Assembly: GCF_023101765.2 (NCBI RefSeq)
Contig: NC_064237.1
Coordinates: 7,783,649 to 7,847,648 of the forward strand
Reading direction: 5' to 3'
Length of the DNA stretch: 64,000 nt
Source: Spodoptera frugiperda
Lineage: Eukaryota > Arthropoda > Insecta > Lepidoptera > Noctuidae
Position 1 is the stretch's first letter, and each line of letters begins with the position of its first letter. The notes under the pieces were generated by a model that was not told the DNA's origin, did no database searches, and saw only the letters and a list, made by a program, of their open reading frames with translations. Positions 29,161 through 42,479 of the stretch are shown here, in pieces. A program made the position numbers and the translations under genes.

Positions 29161-30885
29161 TTTTTGTCCGTACCTCCTAACTTTTAATTTACTTAATCGA
29201 AGCATCGGACCTGAATATCGAGTTCAACAATTACATTTGACTGAAACAGATAACTCAACAAATAAAACAATAATAAACACAACTTCATAATCAGTGAAAC
29301 TAGAGCAACACCACAATCAATATTCTCCAATAAAATTTATCATCGTAATAAAACTCATGCGATCAATTTTTGAATTAATTGTACCAATCCACGATAAATC
29401 ATTGGTATTCAATGCAAGCCCAGGGTATTCGCAGTGCATGTTATGATATATGACCGTAGTACGTACCAACTAGGTTTATTAACGACACTTTCAAGTAATT
29501 TACTCCAGTTATAGGTACATTAAATTGTACCCGGCGTTTAGTTTACGAACTTAGGCTTTCGAGAGCCTCATGAGAGTAATATAGGCATATTCCTTCATGA
29601 ATATAAAACAACTTCACCGTTTCTTCTTAACGACTTTTATGCTAATTTTTATCATTGCGATGACAGTTTTCATTTCCAATGTATGAGCATTGTTAAGTTA
29701 CTGATATAAGTTTAATTTGTGATTTACTTCTTAACGATCGTAGAAGAATAGTTTAGTTCAAAGTTTGTAGAACAAAACTAGATTTTCTTTTTGGAAAGAG
29801 CACCTCACAGACAACTTTAAAGAGGTCACATGTCTACTTAATCGGATTAAGACAAACTCATTGTTCTAGCTTACAATTGCGACTTCGAGCACAAAGAGCG
29901 TACGAGTAAAAACTAGAACCACCGAAGTATCAAACAAAAGCTCTATTCGGACAAAAATAAATGTATTTTTAATTTACGTTGTGACAATAGAAAATCTTAA
30001 CTTGCCTTTGTTCTGAAAATGTTTACTAAATAGTAGAACGCTACCTACTACATACTAATAATAATCTTTGCATGAACATCAACATCAATATGAGAGTTTA
30101 TGAGAGTCCACTGCTGAACTATGAGATAGTACTATGAGAGTAACCGAGTTTTCTCTACAAAAAAGAGGAGATTCCCATGATCTTCACGATTAGTAAGCGG
30201 ATTGAAAAACGCAGTTTAAGATGCTTTTCCACCAGAGATGCTGAAGTTCTCCGCCAGAAGTTGCTGTGGATGAGTTTCGCTTCTACCAGTCATATTCATT
30301 GGTACACAAGCATAGCACTGATGGAAACGGGTTCAACTAAGATATGTTTTTATATGGAAAGATGCATGTTATGAATATATGCGTCTTTATCTAAATGATA
30401 TGTTCTTTCTAAGATAAGAAGCAGTGGCCACTTACAGGCTGTTGGTGTTTTTACCTACTTTCTTTTGCGTCCATCACATCAAGAACATGTATCTAGTCAG
30501 GCAAGTGATTACGAGTACTCTACAACTTTCTTTTTTTTTGTTTAATGTCTTCATCACCGTGTATATCGTGTAAGCTTGCCATTATATTCTCCAAAGGAGA
30601 CCTCTACCGACCTTACCTTTACAATATGAAACTAGGGAATAACACGAAGGTGTTTGACAAATCTAAAGCTAGTCTACTAGAGTTCCAAAGGTGTCTCCAG
30701 CAGTAACAATACGCGTCTTATCCAAACGGCCCGCGTTCTGTACTTCCTTCTATACAACTGTGTAACGAGCATCGTCTCACGTAGGTAGAGGTTCTTGGCT
30801 ATTGTAGTATCAGGTGTAACAATATCGTATATGGTAGCGAGAGGTTATTATTTTAATATCTATTATTTTCTTAAATTGCTGATTG
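29160..30885. other. Intergenic DNA, no gene seen
   Basis: AT-rich. The segment near 30170-30320 (TTTTCCACCAGAGATGCTGA) resembles an interspersed repeat known from other lepidopteran sequence. The frame at 30177-30374 falls within it and is not taken as a gene. Confidence 0.45.
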
Positions 30886-30888
30886 ATT

Positions 30889-31174
30889 GACTGCCTCGTT
30901 GGTCGAGTGGTCGCAAGTGCGACTGCCGAACAAAGGGTCTCGGGTTCGATTCACGGGTCGGGCAAAGTATTGCTGGGATGTTTTCGGTTTTTCGAAAATT
31001 TCTCAGTAGTAGCACGGAGTCTGGAATTGTGTCCAGTATATGGCAATAGGCTCACCCCCTATCATATGGGACTTATAACATAAAAAGTGAAAAAGTGGTT
31101 GTACATCGTATAGCGGCATTACGTGTCGTAATTAGCACCTCTGTCTATCCCTTCGGGGATAAAAGGCGTTGACG
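30889..31174 (+). mobile_element. tRNA-derived SINE (family 2), near full length
   Basis: A box TGGTCGAGTGG near 30900, B box GGTTCGATTC near 30945-30955, body with TTTTTCGAAAATTTCTCAGT, and 3' end TATCCCTTCGGGGATAAAAG then GCGTTGACG. This is the most complete copy in the window and serves as reference for 4.8, 14.1, 18.0, 20.8, 53.4 and 63.3 kb. The self-complementary CCCCGAAGGGG-type 3' end could be a stem recognised by a partner LINE (inference). Confidence 0.85.
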
Positions 31175-34100
31175 TTATTTTCTTAAATTAATGGATATTT
31201 TCTTTAAAAGCTCAAAAAAATTAGCCCTTCCCAAAACGTTTCCAAATTAAAAATTCGACGTTCCTAATTCAAAAAAGCACTTCGTCATTTCGTTTTCATT
31301 GTCATTTCGCGGAAGGCCACAAAACCATTAGGGTTGATAATAACATTTAGGCACGGTACACACGGTACACATGCAGGTCGCCACTTAACCCAAACACAAT
31401 GTGGCTACGGTGAATGAAAGAAAAACAAGTCGGCCCTCCTTATCGTACGGAAGTCATAAGTGTCAAGAGGGGGAAACGGCTAACTTAATTATGCTTGTAG
31501 GACCAGGCAAACGGCTTGACAACGTCATTGTATTGCTAGCTTTAGATCCTATGTGTAAATACTCATATAAATATTCAAAGAGTGGAAACAACAGTCGCTT
31601 ATTTACAACGTGTGCAACGTTACAGTAGAATTGTAGATTACTGGCGCGTGTCAACCCTAGCAAAGACAGGTGTAGCTAAAGTAAATACTGCTCATTTTGG
31701 AATAAATAGAAGGAATTTGAACTTTAGTATGATGTAACTAGAATTGAAATTGATTGTCTTATAGTTGTTACTTCGTCTCAGTATTGACAGTCTGCTAGAA
31801 GTTGCAACAGAATACCTCCATTTCCAATCGATCATTTACCATCTTGTTACAAACTATTAGACTAAAGCTATTGACCATGCCAATACCTGATTTAACCAAA
31901 TGTTATTAAGAAACATTTTGGTTTACCAGGCATTTTCACCCTTAATTTTTATTGTTGTATTATAAAGTAACGAAGAAGGGTTGGTACCTTTGTATGCTTG
32001 CAAATTCTTCAACTTTAGATCATATCCGTATAATTTGATATTTTACACAAAATAATATATTCGACGTAACAAAAGATAATTAAATAAGCGCCGGTGAGAC
32101 TACTATCTAAAATAACCTTCGAATACAGAAACAAAATAGTCCAAGTCCAGTCATGGAGTAATTGTGTCGGTATAGGTTTGCAAGCGGTCGGAGCCACTAA
32201 TGGTATTGAGATTAAAACAAACAGGCACTGGATGCGTCGCCCCTACCCTCAAATTGACAGCAGCGAGCGCCGTCAGCATTCCTCTGGAAACACAAGGTTA
32301 TTGAGAAAACCTATTAATATACGACACTCCGGTGTTTCAATATATTTCGATCCCGAAACACGTACCTGGACTTGCAGTGAGGAAGCACAATATTGTCGGT
32401 GCTCTCTAGGTATGCAAACAACTGAAATTTCGTGACTATGTACAAAATTATTTGGGGAAAACTGGAAAACTCAAATAATTCTTTTGGCCCGTTTTTATCG
32501 ACTGTTTGTTTATTTCGGAATGACATTTCGAAAACTAAAAGCGATTCCGGTTCACGCAATGTGGAAGTAAAAAAAGTTGTTATTGCTCGAGACCCATACT
32601 CCTGTATGGTGCTGAACAAGCGCAACCGAGAGTTAAGTAGTTGTTATTAATGTGGAAAATAGACTATAAATAGTATTATTTTAGGGCGCAAGTAACACAT
32701 ACATATGAAGCAAGTCAGTAATAAATTATTACACATGGACCCTTCGCGGTTGAGCTTCGAGTCTCGCTCGTTAATGTATCGGCAACAGGCGGGCAGCCGG
32801 GACTGTTATCTGGTTTGCTCAACTAAAATACTGACCTCACCCACGCACCGCACTACTCGCTCGTTCCTTGCTCCCTAGAGAAATATATTATTCTATACAG
32901 TTCACGCGAAATTAGAAATGCTCTAAATGTCTTCTTGTTCATATATAGCACATGTACATATTAGTGTTTCCTGTTAATAAAAATATTCGTATGTATCTTA
33001 TGTTCGATCATTTTATAATGCAAATGAAAATCAGTATTCTAATTTGTTATCACTAAACATATTTAAAAATCCTTCCCCACTCTAGGGTTTCCGCCGGTGT
33101 CGTGGGTGCGTTTACAAACATACAAGTTTACCTACACATGATACCCAAACACGAAAGAACAATTTGTGGATCACACAATGAATTGCTTCGTGTGGTAATC
33201 ATCACGAACCCTCTACACGCTTCGCGACAGCCGTTTGCCCAGCCACAGCGCCAATCGTGCACTCATTTTCAATATTATCAATTAGTTTATTTGATAAATC
33301 GTTAGAAATATGAGTTACTTTGTATGTTATCATTCCAAAACCTTTAATCCGTCATAATTATTTCGATTTATCTAAAACATACAGCTATCGAAATCAAAGT
33401 ACCAGCTTACCTTGTTAATTGCCTCTTTTAATTATCGTTTCAAAAGTATTAAAGCTAGAAAATTAATAACTTTGATTACTTGAATTTACTTAACAAAACA
33501 TTTGCATTTGGCGTTCATAAAATTAAAGCTAAATTAGAATTAGACGAACTTTAAAATAACCTCGACAGCTGACTTTGGTACTTAGTTATGACTAACTGAG
33601 TCTCGATTTCACGGCAAACAAAAAAAGAAGTTGAAACAAACGACCGGCAACTAGGTAGATAACAAGATCAGGTTCCTGGTACAGTTTTAATTTACAGAAA
33701 TGTCTGGAGTTTTTCCGCGTAGTGAATTTTCCACTGGCTCCATTCATCAGGCGACTGTCACTGTCCCTTGCCGAGCAATTACTGATGTCGCACTCGACTG
33801 CACCGTCGCAATTACTGCCACCTACCTCTACTTCTGTGCGAATACTTACCGCACCGCTGACGCTACCTGCGACACTGCCAACATCTTTTACATCCACCCT
33901 ATTTAGCGTTTTGTGCCGTATTGTGCTATATCGAACTTCAGATATCAACCTATTGTTTCGCAGATTCTGAATTTTATAATACTCATTGTGCATATGTTTA
34001 CGCCCAATTCATTAAATTGATCTAAAGGAATTCCTTATTAGAATTTCCTGCAAATCTAAAAAGGCAACCCGTGTTTAATAGAAAATGCCTTTCCTTTTAC

Positions 34101-34600
34101 GTTTCACATACGGAATTTTTCCCGTTTGGCGGAAATTTACCCTTACGCACCTGCTTCTTTTATGTGAGGCCACAAAGCGCGGCCCTTGTGTTCATTCACC
34201 ACCCGGAGCCACACGGGTCCAATCAAATTAATGATATTTAAATTAACTACGACATTCATGCGAGAAAGACGGATTGAATCAAAGGCGCTCAAATAAATAA
34301 TTCTGTGGCGGCCCTTTTGTTACTTTCACAAAACCGGACCCTCATCGAGCGCTCATAACGAGCGGTGGTTTAAAAAAATATTTTTTCCAAAAATTCACTT
34401 CGATAAATACGTCACTCATTTTTTTTTGAGAAATAAAAATGAGTCAACGCAGGGTCAACAATGCGGAACAAGTGAAACGCTCCAATAATAAAAAAAAAGG
34501 TAAAACGGATCGCCTGCCCCGATTTTCAATATCGTTTTGCAGGTAAACGAGGGTGTCATTCATATGTGTAAAGAGGTACTATGTGTAGATAGATGACTAT
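31175..34600. other. Relatively repeat-poor intergenic block, no gene recognised
   Basis: Contains one SINE (33074-33264). Open frames at 32094-32435 (plus) and 33592-33993 (minus) show no recognisable domain or convincing splice context. GC content rises locally (32720-32880, 33690-33910, 34140-34370). Could hold regulatory DNA or a noncoding transcript, but nothing is proven. Confidence 0.4.
33074..33264 (-). mobile_element. tRNA-derived SINE (family 1), diverged
   Basis: GTGTCGTGGGTGCGTTTACA, then ACAATTTGTGGATCACACAA and CCCAGCCACAGCGCCAATCG. The B box is mutated. Confidence 0.7.
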
Positions 34601-34621
34601 CTACATAGAAAGTACGATACG

Positions 34622-34743
34622 ACAATAATATGAATACTTGTCTATTATTAAGACAAATAATATATAAATTATCATCTATTATTAAGACAAGGAATACTTG
34701 TCTATTATTAAGACAAATAATAGACAAGTATTCAGATTATTGT
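34622..34743. mobile_element. 122-bp mini inverted-repeat element
   Basis: Left 34622-34649 and right 34716-34743 are inverted repeats of 28 bp with one mismatch (ACAATAATATGAATACTTGT and so on). Inside, the 29 bases at 34633-34661 recur directly at 34693-34721. A second small hairpin lies just before it at 34579-34608. Confidence 0.75.
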
Positions 34744-34744
34744 A

Positions 34745-36610
34745 CAACGTATTGTTTCTCGTCTGAGTTAACAAGACAGCAAATCATTTACGCTTTGTCT
34801 TGATTTCGGTATATCGCAAGCTGTAACTGAAGACGCAGTCTGAGCTCCGTGCAATAGATGAAGCTGATGGACTTTGGTACACAGATTCCGATACCTGCTA
34901 CTGTTCAAACTGGATTAGTTGTCGAGAGCCTTTACAAATCGAGTCGGATATCCCGAATGCTTCCCCCGTGTAGTATCCGTCTTCGTCTGATCTGTGCAAA
35001 TGTTTATTGTCAACACAACAAGTCAGGGGACAAGACGAGTGTAATAGGGATGATACTAAGGCATAAAAAAATAAAAATCAATTTATTTTGTGATGTAAAA
35101 GATAACAATACTTAGATAAAACGAATCAGTTTAGGAGTGGGAGCAAATACATCATTTATACGTATAAAGCGTACCTAGAAGTAACGGCACGCGATATTTC
35201 AAATCGATCGGTATATCTTCGAAAGTATTTGTTTCCGTAAGAAAATAAAAAATACGTGTCTAATATTTTAAAATAATCTACAAGACGGATATTAAAATAA
35301 AAATTAGTCAGCTATAATTATGGTATATTTTCAAGCGGGTATATAAGGCCTAGTGACTTTGTAACCAATTTTATTTACACAAGAATTTTAGTTAGTATTT
35401 CATATAATGTTTGGCTTCTGTATCTTTGGTAATTAGACCTTCTCTTAGTACTAAAGGAACAGTAGATAATAATGTCTAATTAAAATAATTGTAGCTGTTA
35501 CCTTGTAAAATCTTCGTGAAGTAAATCCAACTTGGATACAACACTTGACAAAAAGTATTGTCTTTCATCATTCTCTCTTCTCTTTCTTAACAAAGTTAGG
35601 ATTGATTCTAAGTCTTAGCCAAGTTCTTAAGTTGAGAGATACTCTAAATTCAAATTAAGGTATTTTCTTTATAATCTAAATATATTGAATTAAGTTATAC
35701 CTATTGCATCAATGTTACTTTTTACTCTTCAGAGAATGTAGTAGGAAAAGTCATTAACTACCAGATCCTTGTTTTGGTGTTTGAAGGACAGTACCTCTAA
35801 GACTGTGTCGGCTGTCACCTGACCAAGACTATCGCCCGAATACTGCAACGTTACTCAATTTCAAGTTGTATTTAAATATCGTACTATCTCTGTCTTATAT
35901 TAAGAATTTGTAGTGACAGAACTATTCAAGAAAGCATCTTAAAATTGAGTAGCTTTTAATTATTATTTAAACATATGATACTTAAAAAACAACAAATTGG
36001 TCATTCGAAAATTGTTTACACACTTTGTATTGTGATGTCAATACTTATTAGCAAAGGTGCCTTTGACGAGTCCGAACATATTAGGTACAGACGCTAGCAC
36101 ATCACCTGCTGTCAAACTCATTCAATCGATTTTTAACTCTATAATTTACATCTAAAGACGAAAGTCCAATGAAAAACTTTGACAGATTGGAGTAGGTTAA
36201 CTTGCTGGTGCCTGTACATGGACACAACGTATTAATAACTAGTGGGTCGTTCCAGTCGAGTGCGCCAGACAGTTATCTGCCTCTGAAGAGAACTGTTCGA
36301 TTGCCAATGAAACGGTTATGGGCCAATACGAGTCATATGCACACATCGAAACTTCGTTAGAGACAATAGTTTGTGTTATTTCTGTAGTCGTGTATTGTAA
36401 ACGAAATCTGTTCGATGCGGCTTACGGAGTTAGTGTGCTGTGAATCGGAGATATTTGTAACTAACACTATTGAATTTGAAGAAATTAGTACAATAACTAC
36501 GTAATTTCTAAAACTATTCATAGTTTTTATACAGTACTAGTGATAAGTAAAAAATATTTTGAAGAACTAGATCTAAATAGAACCAGAACTGCGTTTTCGA
36601 GCTTCAGATT
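34745..36610. other. Intergenic DNA, nothing recognised
   Basis: AT-rich sequence without recognisable genes, RNAs or clear terminal repeats. Bases 35098-35310 share short stretches with 11530-11630 (CTTAGATAAAATGAATCA-like and AAAATAAAAATTAGTCA), suggesting another diverged interspersed repeat. Confidence 0.4.
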
Positions 36611-36613
36611 TTT

Positions 36614-36796
36614 TTAACACTAGGATTTTTTCCTGTGTCGTGGGTGCGTTTACAAATATACAAGTTCACATACACATCACACCTAGACACGAAACAAGAT
36701 TTGTGGATTACACAAAGAATTGCGCTATGCGGAAATAGAATCCGCTACATGTTGGGCTGCACTCGGTTACCTAGCTACCGCACCAACCTTACAGTC
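36614..36796 (-). mobile_element. tRNA-derived SINE (family 1), diverged
   Basis: CCTGTGTCGTGGGTGCGTTT, GTGGATTACACAAAGAATTG, then CTAGCTACCGCACCAACC. Confidence 0.7.
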
Positions 36797-37768
36797 GGTT
36801 TTATAAAAAAATTCAACGGTGTCAATATCACCAAAATTAATGACAAGTCTTAAATTTTGTCACTCCTATCAACAATTGGGTATTACATTGGCAATGGACA
36901 AATCAGAGCGTCAGCTGTTAAACGCCTTGAGCCGTTAGCCAATCGCGAACTAGGTGGACCACATGTTTTCTCCAAAAAATCGAGCACAAACCTCGTACTT
37001 CGAAACGACGCTTCACATTTCCTGCACTTCTATTACCGTTCTACTTTTGCCGCGTCATTGAAATGCCAGCAAATAAAACCGCATTGGACTAGAATCGCCG
37101 CCGCTATAAAATGGGACTCCAAATTGTGTGCTCCGACTTTCCCAGTACTTTTCTAGCTTTTTTATCCTTTTACAAACTACCTTTGAATCAATTTAACAAG
37201 AATCTACCTACAGGAATGGAATTGATTTTTACTGGTCTTCATTTACTTCTGCGAGAAGCGCCTCCATTTCTAGCACGTACGTAAATTTTCAAATCACTCT
37301 TTTGTGTGTTCTGCATAGACAGATTTTTGGACAATTAGACGATGTAGTTATGTATTTATTTTAATGGTCCGTATAAAGGAAATCGTGTGTCACTGATATA
37401 TACGTTATATTCATACTTGTATGATGTACACTTACGCTAGTGTGTAATATTCAGTGCGTAATAAACTACGGCACTCCACTCCGCTCACGTCAACAAGCTC
37501 TCTCATTTATCAAAGTAGTGATTAATTCCAGAAATTTGTCACCGTTGCTTTCAAAATAAACTTCAGCTATTGTATTTGATTCGCATCTGAAGAAACATGC
37601 GATTGACAGACGAAATGAGGATATATCCGACAGGACCCCCTAAAACTCGCCCCTCTACCTGCGCCGTGAGATATTGAAAACCGAGCCCCGGGCTATCCGT
37701 TTGACCTTTTTTATTGGCAACATTTCACTCGTTCCGCATTGTGAATCGTTTGACTGAAACGGGTTGCG

Positions 37769-38050
37769 TTGTCAAATTGCTCTGATATTTTAGGCGGCCT
37801 GTATAACCTTCATTTACATGCCGCGCTACTTTCCTACGTCATAATAGGGGTCTTATTTGCAGTGTTGTCACAGAGTGTTTGCAGAATGTCGACACTATAT
37901 TATGCGGTAACGATGTTGATGGCATGTGCGGGCGTCGCTTACGTTTTTCGCTTTGGGTCAATGTTGTTGACATGGAACGTAAATCTGTCCTCGTGTGTGA
38001 TCCTAGTGCATAACATTATGCGGTTCACCATTTCGTCTAGTTCATTTTAA
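37769..38050 (+). other. Orphan ORF of 93 codons with hydrophobic stretches
   Basis: The frame shows hydrophobic runs such as LLSYVIIGVLFAVLSQSV and LYYAVTMLMACAGVAYVF. A possible acceptor (TATTTTAG) precedes it within the frame. No family is recognised and neighbouring exons were not found. Chance cannot be excluded. Confidence 0.2.
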
Positions 38051-38681
38051 ACGGTTTTCTTAATATTTTCCAGTGAATGTTTTGTAGCGCTTTTCGTGTA
38101 CCCCAAGGATGTGCCGTAGCAGGCGTTGCACCCTGGGGGCTCCAGATTAAGTCTAATAAGAGGACTCAGTGCCCCTTACAGGTGCTAAGGGTGACCATTC
38201 GGGTGGTTTCAATGAGGCAAAAATCCCACACTCCCTACTCTTTTATCTTCAAAAATCTAGGCGCCTTTTGAAGGTTTCCCCCGACATAAAAAAGGGGCTT
38301 TTCGTGTCACCATTAACAATTAGGTAAATTCATCGTACACACATTGACTAAGACTGATATAAACTGGGTACGCTTTAAAGATCCATTATGGCATAATATC
38401 ATACCGCTTAGTAGAAGAGTATAAGAATAATAAAAACAAAGCATACGTTAATTAAGAACTTGTAAATAAACATGAAACCTGATATAACAAGGAGTCCAAA
38501 TAAAATTATTAATGATGTACCGACACCCACCCAAAACACCCACGGCAACGTTAATAACAATTTTATTCTAAAAGTAAGAAACGTATACGTAAAGTTACAT
38601 GTTCGAAAAACTTCAAACTTTTCTTCGAAACCGGTTACGCAAACAGTTGTTATTTGTTGAAGGCCTTGTATTGACATATAC

Positions 38682-38868
38682 TAGCTTCCGCCCGCGACTT
38701 TGCCCACGGAAAATAAAAAAAAATGGGTTGTACTACCCCTAACATTTAGGCGGATAAAACATATATGTTGGCCGATTCTCATAGATACATAGATAGATAT
38801 ATAAAAATTTCATCAAATTCAGTCAAGCCGTTTCGGAGGAGTATGGCAACGAAAACTGTGACAAGAGA
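38682..38868 (+). repeat. CTAGCTTCCGCCCGCG-family repeat copy
   Basis: Starts ACTAGCTTCCGCCCGCGACT and ends CAGTCAAGCCGTTTCGGAGG with a TATATTAGATA end. Confidence 0.65.
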
Positions 38869-38901
38869 ATTTTATATATTAGATATGTATATTGTACTAT
38901 A

Positions 38902-39297
38902 CAGCGTGTAACAAAATACCCATAAACATCAAGAAGCACTGAAGAATACAGGTTGAATAGAATCTCTACAAGACGTTTCAGCTTAAAATACGTTAAAAAA
39001 AATTGGTACCAAATACTTGGTGTCGCATGGTTCTTGATTTTATAAATCATACAAACGTGTCACAATACTACAGGGGTCACTCGCTAATTACGAAACATTT
39101 CTTCTGTAAATCTGATCACCTAGTACCTATCCAGCTAATTTTGATGTTCGGTTTCTGGAATATTATATTGGAAAAATTCATAACATCGTTCCATGAAAAC
39201 ATGAGATTAAAAAACACTTCCCGTATCGTTTGTTATGTTATCTAGAAACCGTGCACTTGATATGTATACCCCCTTTTTGATACACCGTGTATAAATA
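38902..39297. mobile_element. About 390-bp element with TATACAGCGTGTA termini, copy 2 (inverted)
   Basis: Starts TATACAGCGTGTAACAAAAT and ends TTTGATACACCGTGTATA. It reads as the reverse complement of the element at 22843-23235, with many substitutions. Confidence 0.7.
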
Positions 39298-39299
39298 TA

Positions 39300-42200
39300 C
39301 ATACATAAATAGGTACATATATTGTCTAAACATCCTTTTATCCTTTTCCCTAAGGTGAAACTTTGTGACTGCAATGACGTCACACCTTAGTTCATTTAAA
39401 GTGACATTAGAAAATGGATTCTTCATGTTACTGCGCCATTGGGCAAACAGTTTGCGAGTTAGTGTGTACAAAAGAGAATGGAGAATGGAATAAGGAAGTG
39501 ATGGAGCTGTGATATGGACATATTTACCATTTTTTATTTATATAACTTATGTATTAATATTGAGGAAAGCGTTTAGTCATTAAAGTTTTAATGTGTGTTT
39601 ACTTAGCAAGCCAAAATTCTGATCAATAACAATTATAATTGTAATGAAAAATACCATACCCATACCTACCCCTCGACCATATTAGACGAAATATCTTCAA
39701 AAATAATGAATTTCCTATTCCTAAATATAAAACTTACTACGAAAGCGTGAAAAATAAAAAAAAACCCTCCGTAGAGGAGTTCAAAACGCATTCAAACAAA
39801 ATGTATGAAACAACTGCTTTTTTCGCATTTTAGTCGTTAGTTCGCAGCAAAAATTATTCATAGATATACTATCGTCGTCCTCTACTGTATATGGACTACA
39901 TATTTATATTTCACGATTTGTCATGACTGTTGTAACACTTTTTGGTTATACACTCAAAAATCTATCGTATATGTACTTAATTACTTAGAATTCCAAAATC
40001 GTCTTTTCTCAAGCCGTTATCAATACGCTTTTTCTTTACAAAAACACAAAATATTTATCAATAACATACGAATAATGGAAAAATTAGTACCCAACTAAAA
40101 CACATACTCTCAAAATAGTGTGACATAAAATAACTGTAGAACATATTCTTCGTGTTTCTATGATTTGAGTAGCATACATAGATATCTAGCGCCTCTCGCT
40201 CGCAGTCGTCGACTTTGCTAAGGATATTACTTTAATCGCGGAAGGCTGTTATGGTCAAAGTTTGAAAGCGTTGCCGCTGCCACAACTCGACTGCTTATTG
40301 CTCGCTCGCCTGTTATCGCTCTCTTAACATTTTTGTTTTTTAAAGAAACGTACTACGTACTTATTTCGTTCTTAAATGCAGTTCGAAACTTTGAATTGGA
40401 ACGAAAATAAAAATAATGACGCCGTCCGTTTAAAAACTCTTAAACAACTGTTGTTTCCCGATTTAGTTTGGTCAAGAACTTCAATAACAATAGTTAGTAA
40501 CGAGACATTTCTCATTCTTTAAATTGTTGAGATTTCTCAAGTTATTTCTCTTTGCAGTTGGTGTCTGAGTACTTTGAAAATATGCTGATTTTCTTCCGTA
40601 ATACCGACATTGAAACTCACAGCCCATAGAAGCACCGCGTTCACAGTGTAATAGGGGAAGATAATATTATATTACGTGTGTTATTATCCATTTACAACGT
40701 AATGTAACATCACGCTTTTTCCTCAAAAGTATTGGCACGCGGATTATTCGGTTCTTTCTCAAGAAAAAAAATCATAAAAGTCACAAATCACTCATTGAAT
40801 ACGTGATTAACATACCTAGTATATAACAAGTACGTACTAATTATTCATGTTCAACAAATTCTCTTAAAGAACATACGCATATACATAATAGATTTCCCGT
40901 ATAATAAAACGTAGACAAGGACAGCAGTAGAGAAAAACTGTGAACCAAACATTTGTAACCATTCATATCTTTGTGCAAAACATTCGTTTCTCAATCTTCG
41001 TCAACCTCCTTGAAAACTTAAACAAAACCTAATTGCAAAGTGCAGTATAAATGTCTTCATTCGACGAGTTAAGTCGCCAGCTGTATTTATTATAGCCACT
41101 TCAGCGAGCGGAAGTAAGCTCTTCAGCGGCATGAAGTAGGTAGTTTTAGGAACAGCACCCACTACTCTTTGCTACAAGCAAAAGTATTTTGACAAGACAA
41201 ATTAAAACGTACCTAAATTCCTGGAGCATAGAATTCACATTGCAACGTTTCGCTTTTTGGGGTCCATGTAGGTAATCACTGCTTCGTAAGGTCGGTAGAC
41301 TACTAAAAGATGATGTGGTCGTTGTTACTTAAGATCTGTTTACACACTCTAAGGGGTGTCCTGTGTTTGGGATTGTTTCATGTTTCATGAGCGAATTGGT
41401 GAATATGACGCCTTAAAAAGGCTGTTCTGTAGGGACTGTTACGTACACCGTCATTTAAAAGGACACTGAAGTGGAAAATTATTAAATATAAATGTAGTTT
41501 TAAAGTTGACGGCACTCTTTGCGAAGCGAGAAGTTTTATACTTATATGTCAATGTTCTAAAATAACTATTATACGTGGAATGTTTTTTCGGTACTATAAA
41601 TCCCAGATGAATTCTGACACAATTCAATTTGAAGATTAGGTTAACGGAACATCAAGCTCTGTTTATCCTCAAAGGGCTCACAATTTTTCTAATGTAATTC
41701 AGAAAATACGAATATTATGATATCTGTTCAAAACCAAGGCGGGCTACAGAAGCAATTAATGTAAACAAACGTTTTGTTTAAATAAACGTCTTATTAGCAT
41801 TAGGGTAAGTTCGTAACAAAAAATCAAAGAAATAATGAGATACGTGTCCGAACCGGCAGACAAACAAATATACACGTATATATGTATGTATACGGACATC
41901 ATACGGACGATGGCCAAATCTCATAATACGCTAGGGTCAAATATCAAGTTACCACGAAGATACGCAACATTACGCGAAAAGATCTTGTTTCGTTCCCTAA
42001 ATATATTATTATTTAGTCCACATTTCGGGGCAAAGCTATTACAGTAATAGTAAAGGAGACAACAGTACAATGGTGCGAAATGGAAATGTGTCCACGACGA
42101 AAATATATTACTTACGTGCATTATGATAAATAGAGAACCCAACGGAGTTCATTTTATGTTGCTGCATTATGCACTTTAGTTGAGTAAACAGAGACCTTAA

Positions 42201-42475
42201 TTTCGAGTGGAGTTTACAAAGAATTAATTGTTATTGACATCGCTGCAGCTGGGCGTCTCTCAGCTTGATTAAACTGGACCAAGCCCACAAATTAGCTGTC
42301 TCTCTGGACAGTCCGCAGAGAGGGACGTTTACTTCGTATTATGCATCCTGTTTTGAATATTGTTACATACATAATAATACATCATGCTTTATTTTAATGT
42401 TGGTTTTATTATATAAACTTTGTAGTATGTTTGAATTAGTAGTAGTATGTAGCAGAAATGCAAGGATTTATTTCT
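39300..42475. other. Intergenic DNA, no gene seen
   Basis: AT-rich DNA with no clear terminal repeats and only short frames. The GC-richer patch near 40180-40330 and the stretch near 42240-42340 have no recognisable coding content. Confidence 0.4.
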
Positions 42476-42479
42476 TCTA

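Noticed and set aside
30889..30960. tRNA-like sequence with A and B boxes
   Set aside because: It is the head of a SINE repeated through the window; the 3' half of a tRNA and an acceptor stem are missing.
33592..33993. 133-codon minus-strand frame as a gene
   Set aside because: No recognisable domain, no start or splice context, and a competing frame on the opposite strand.
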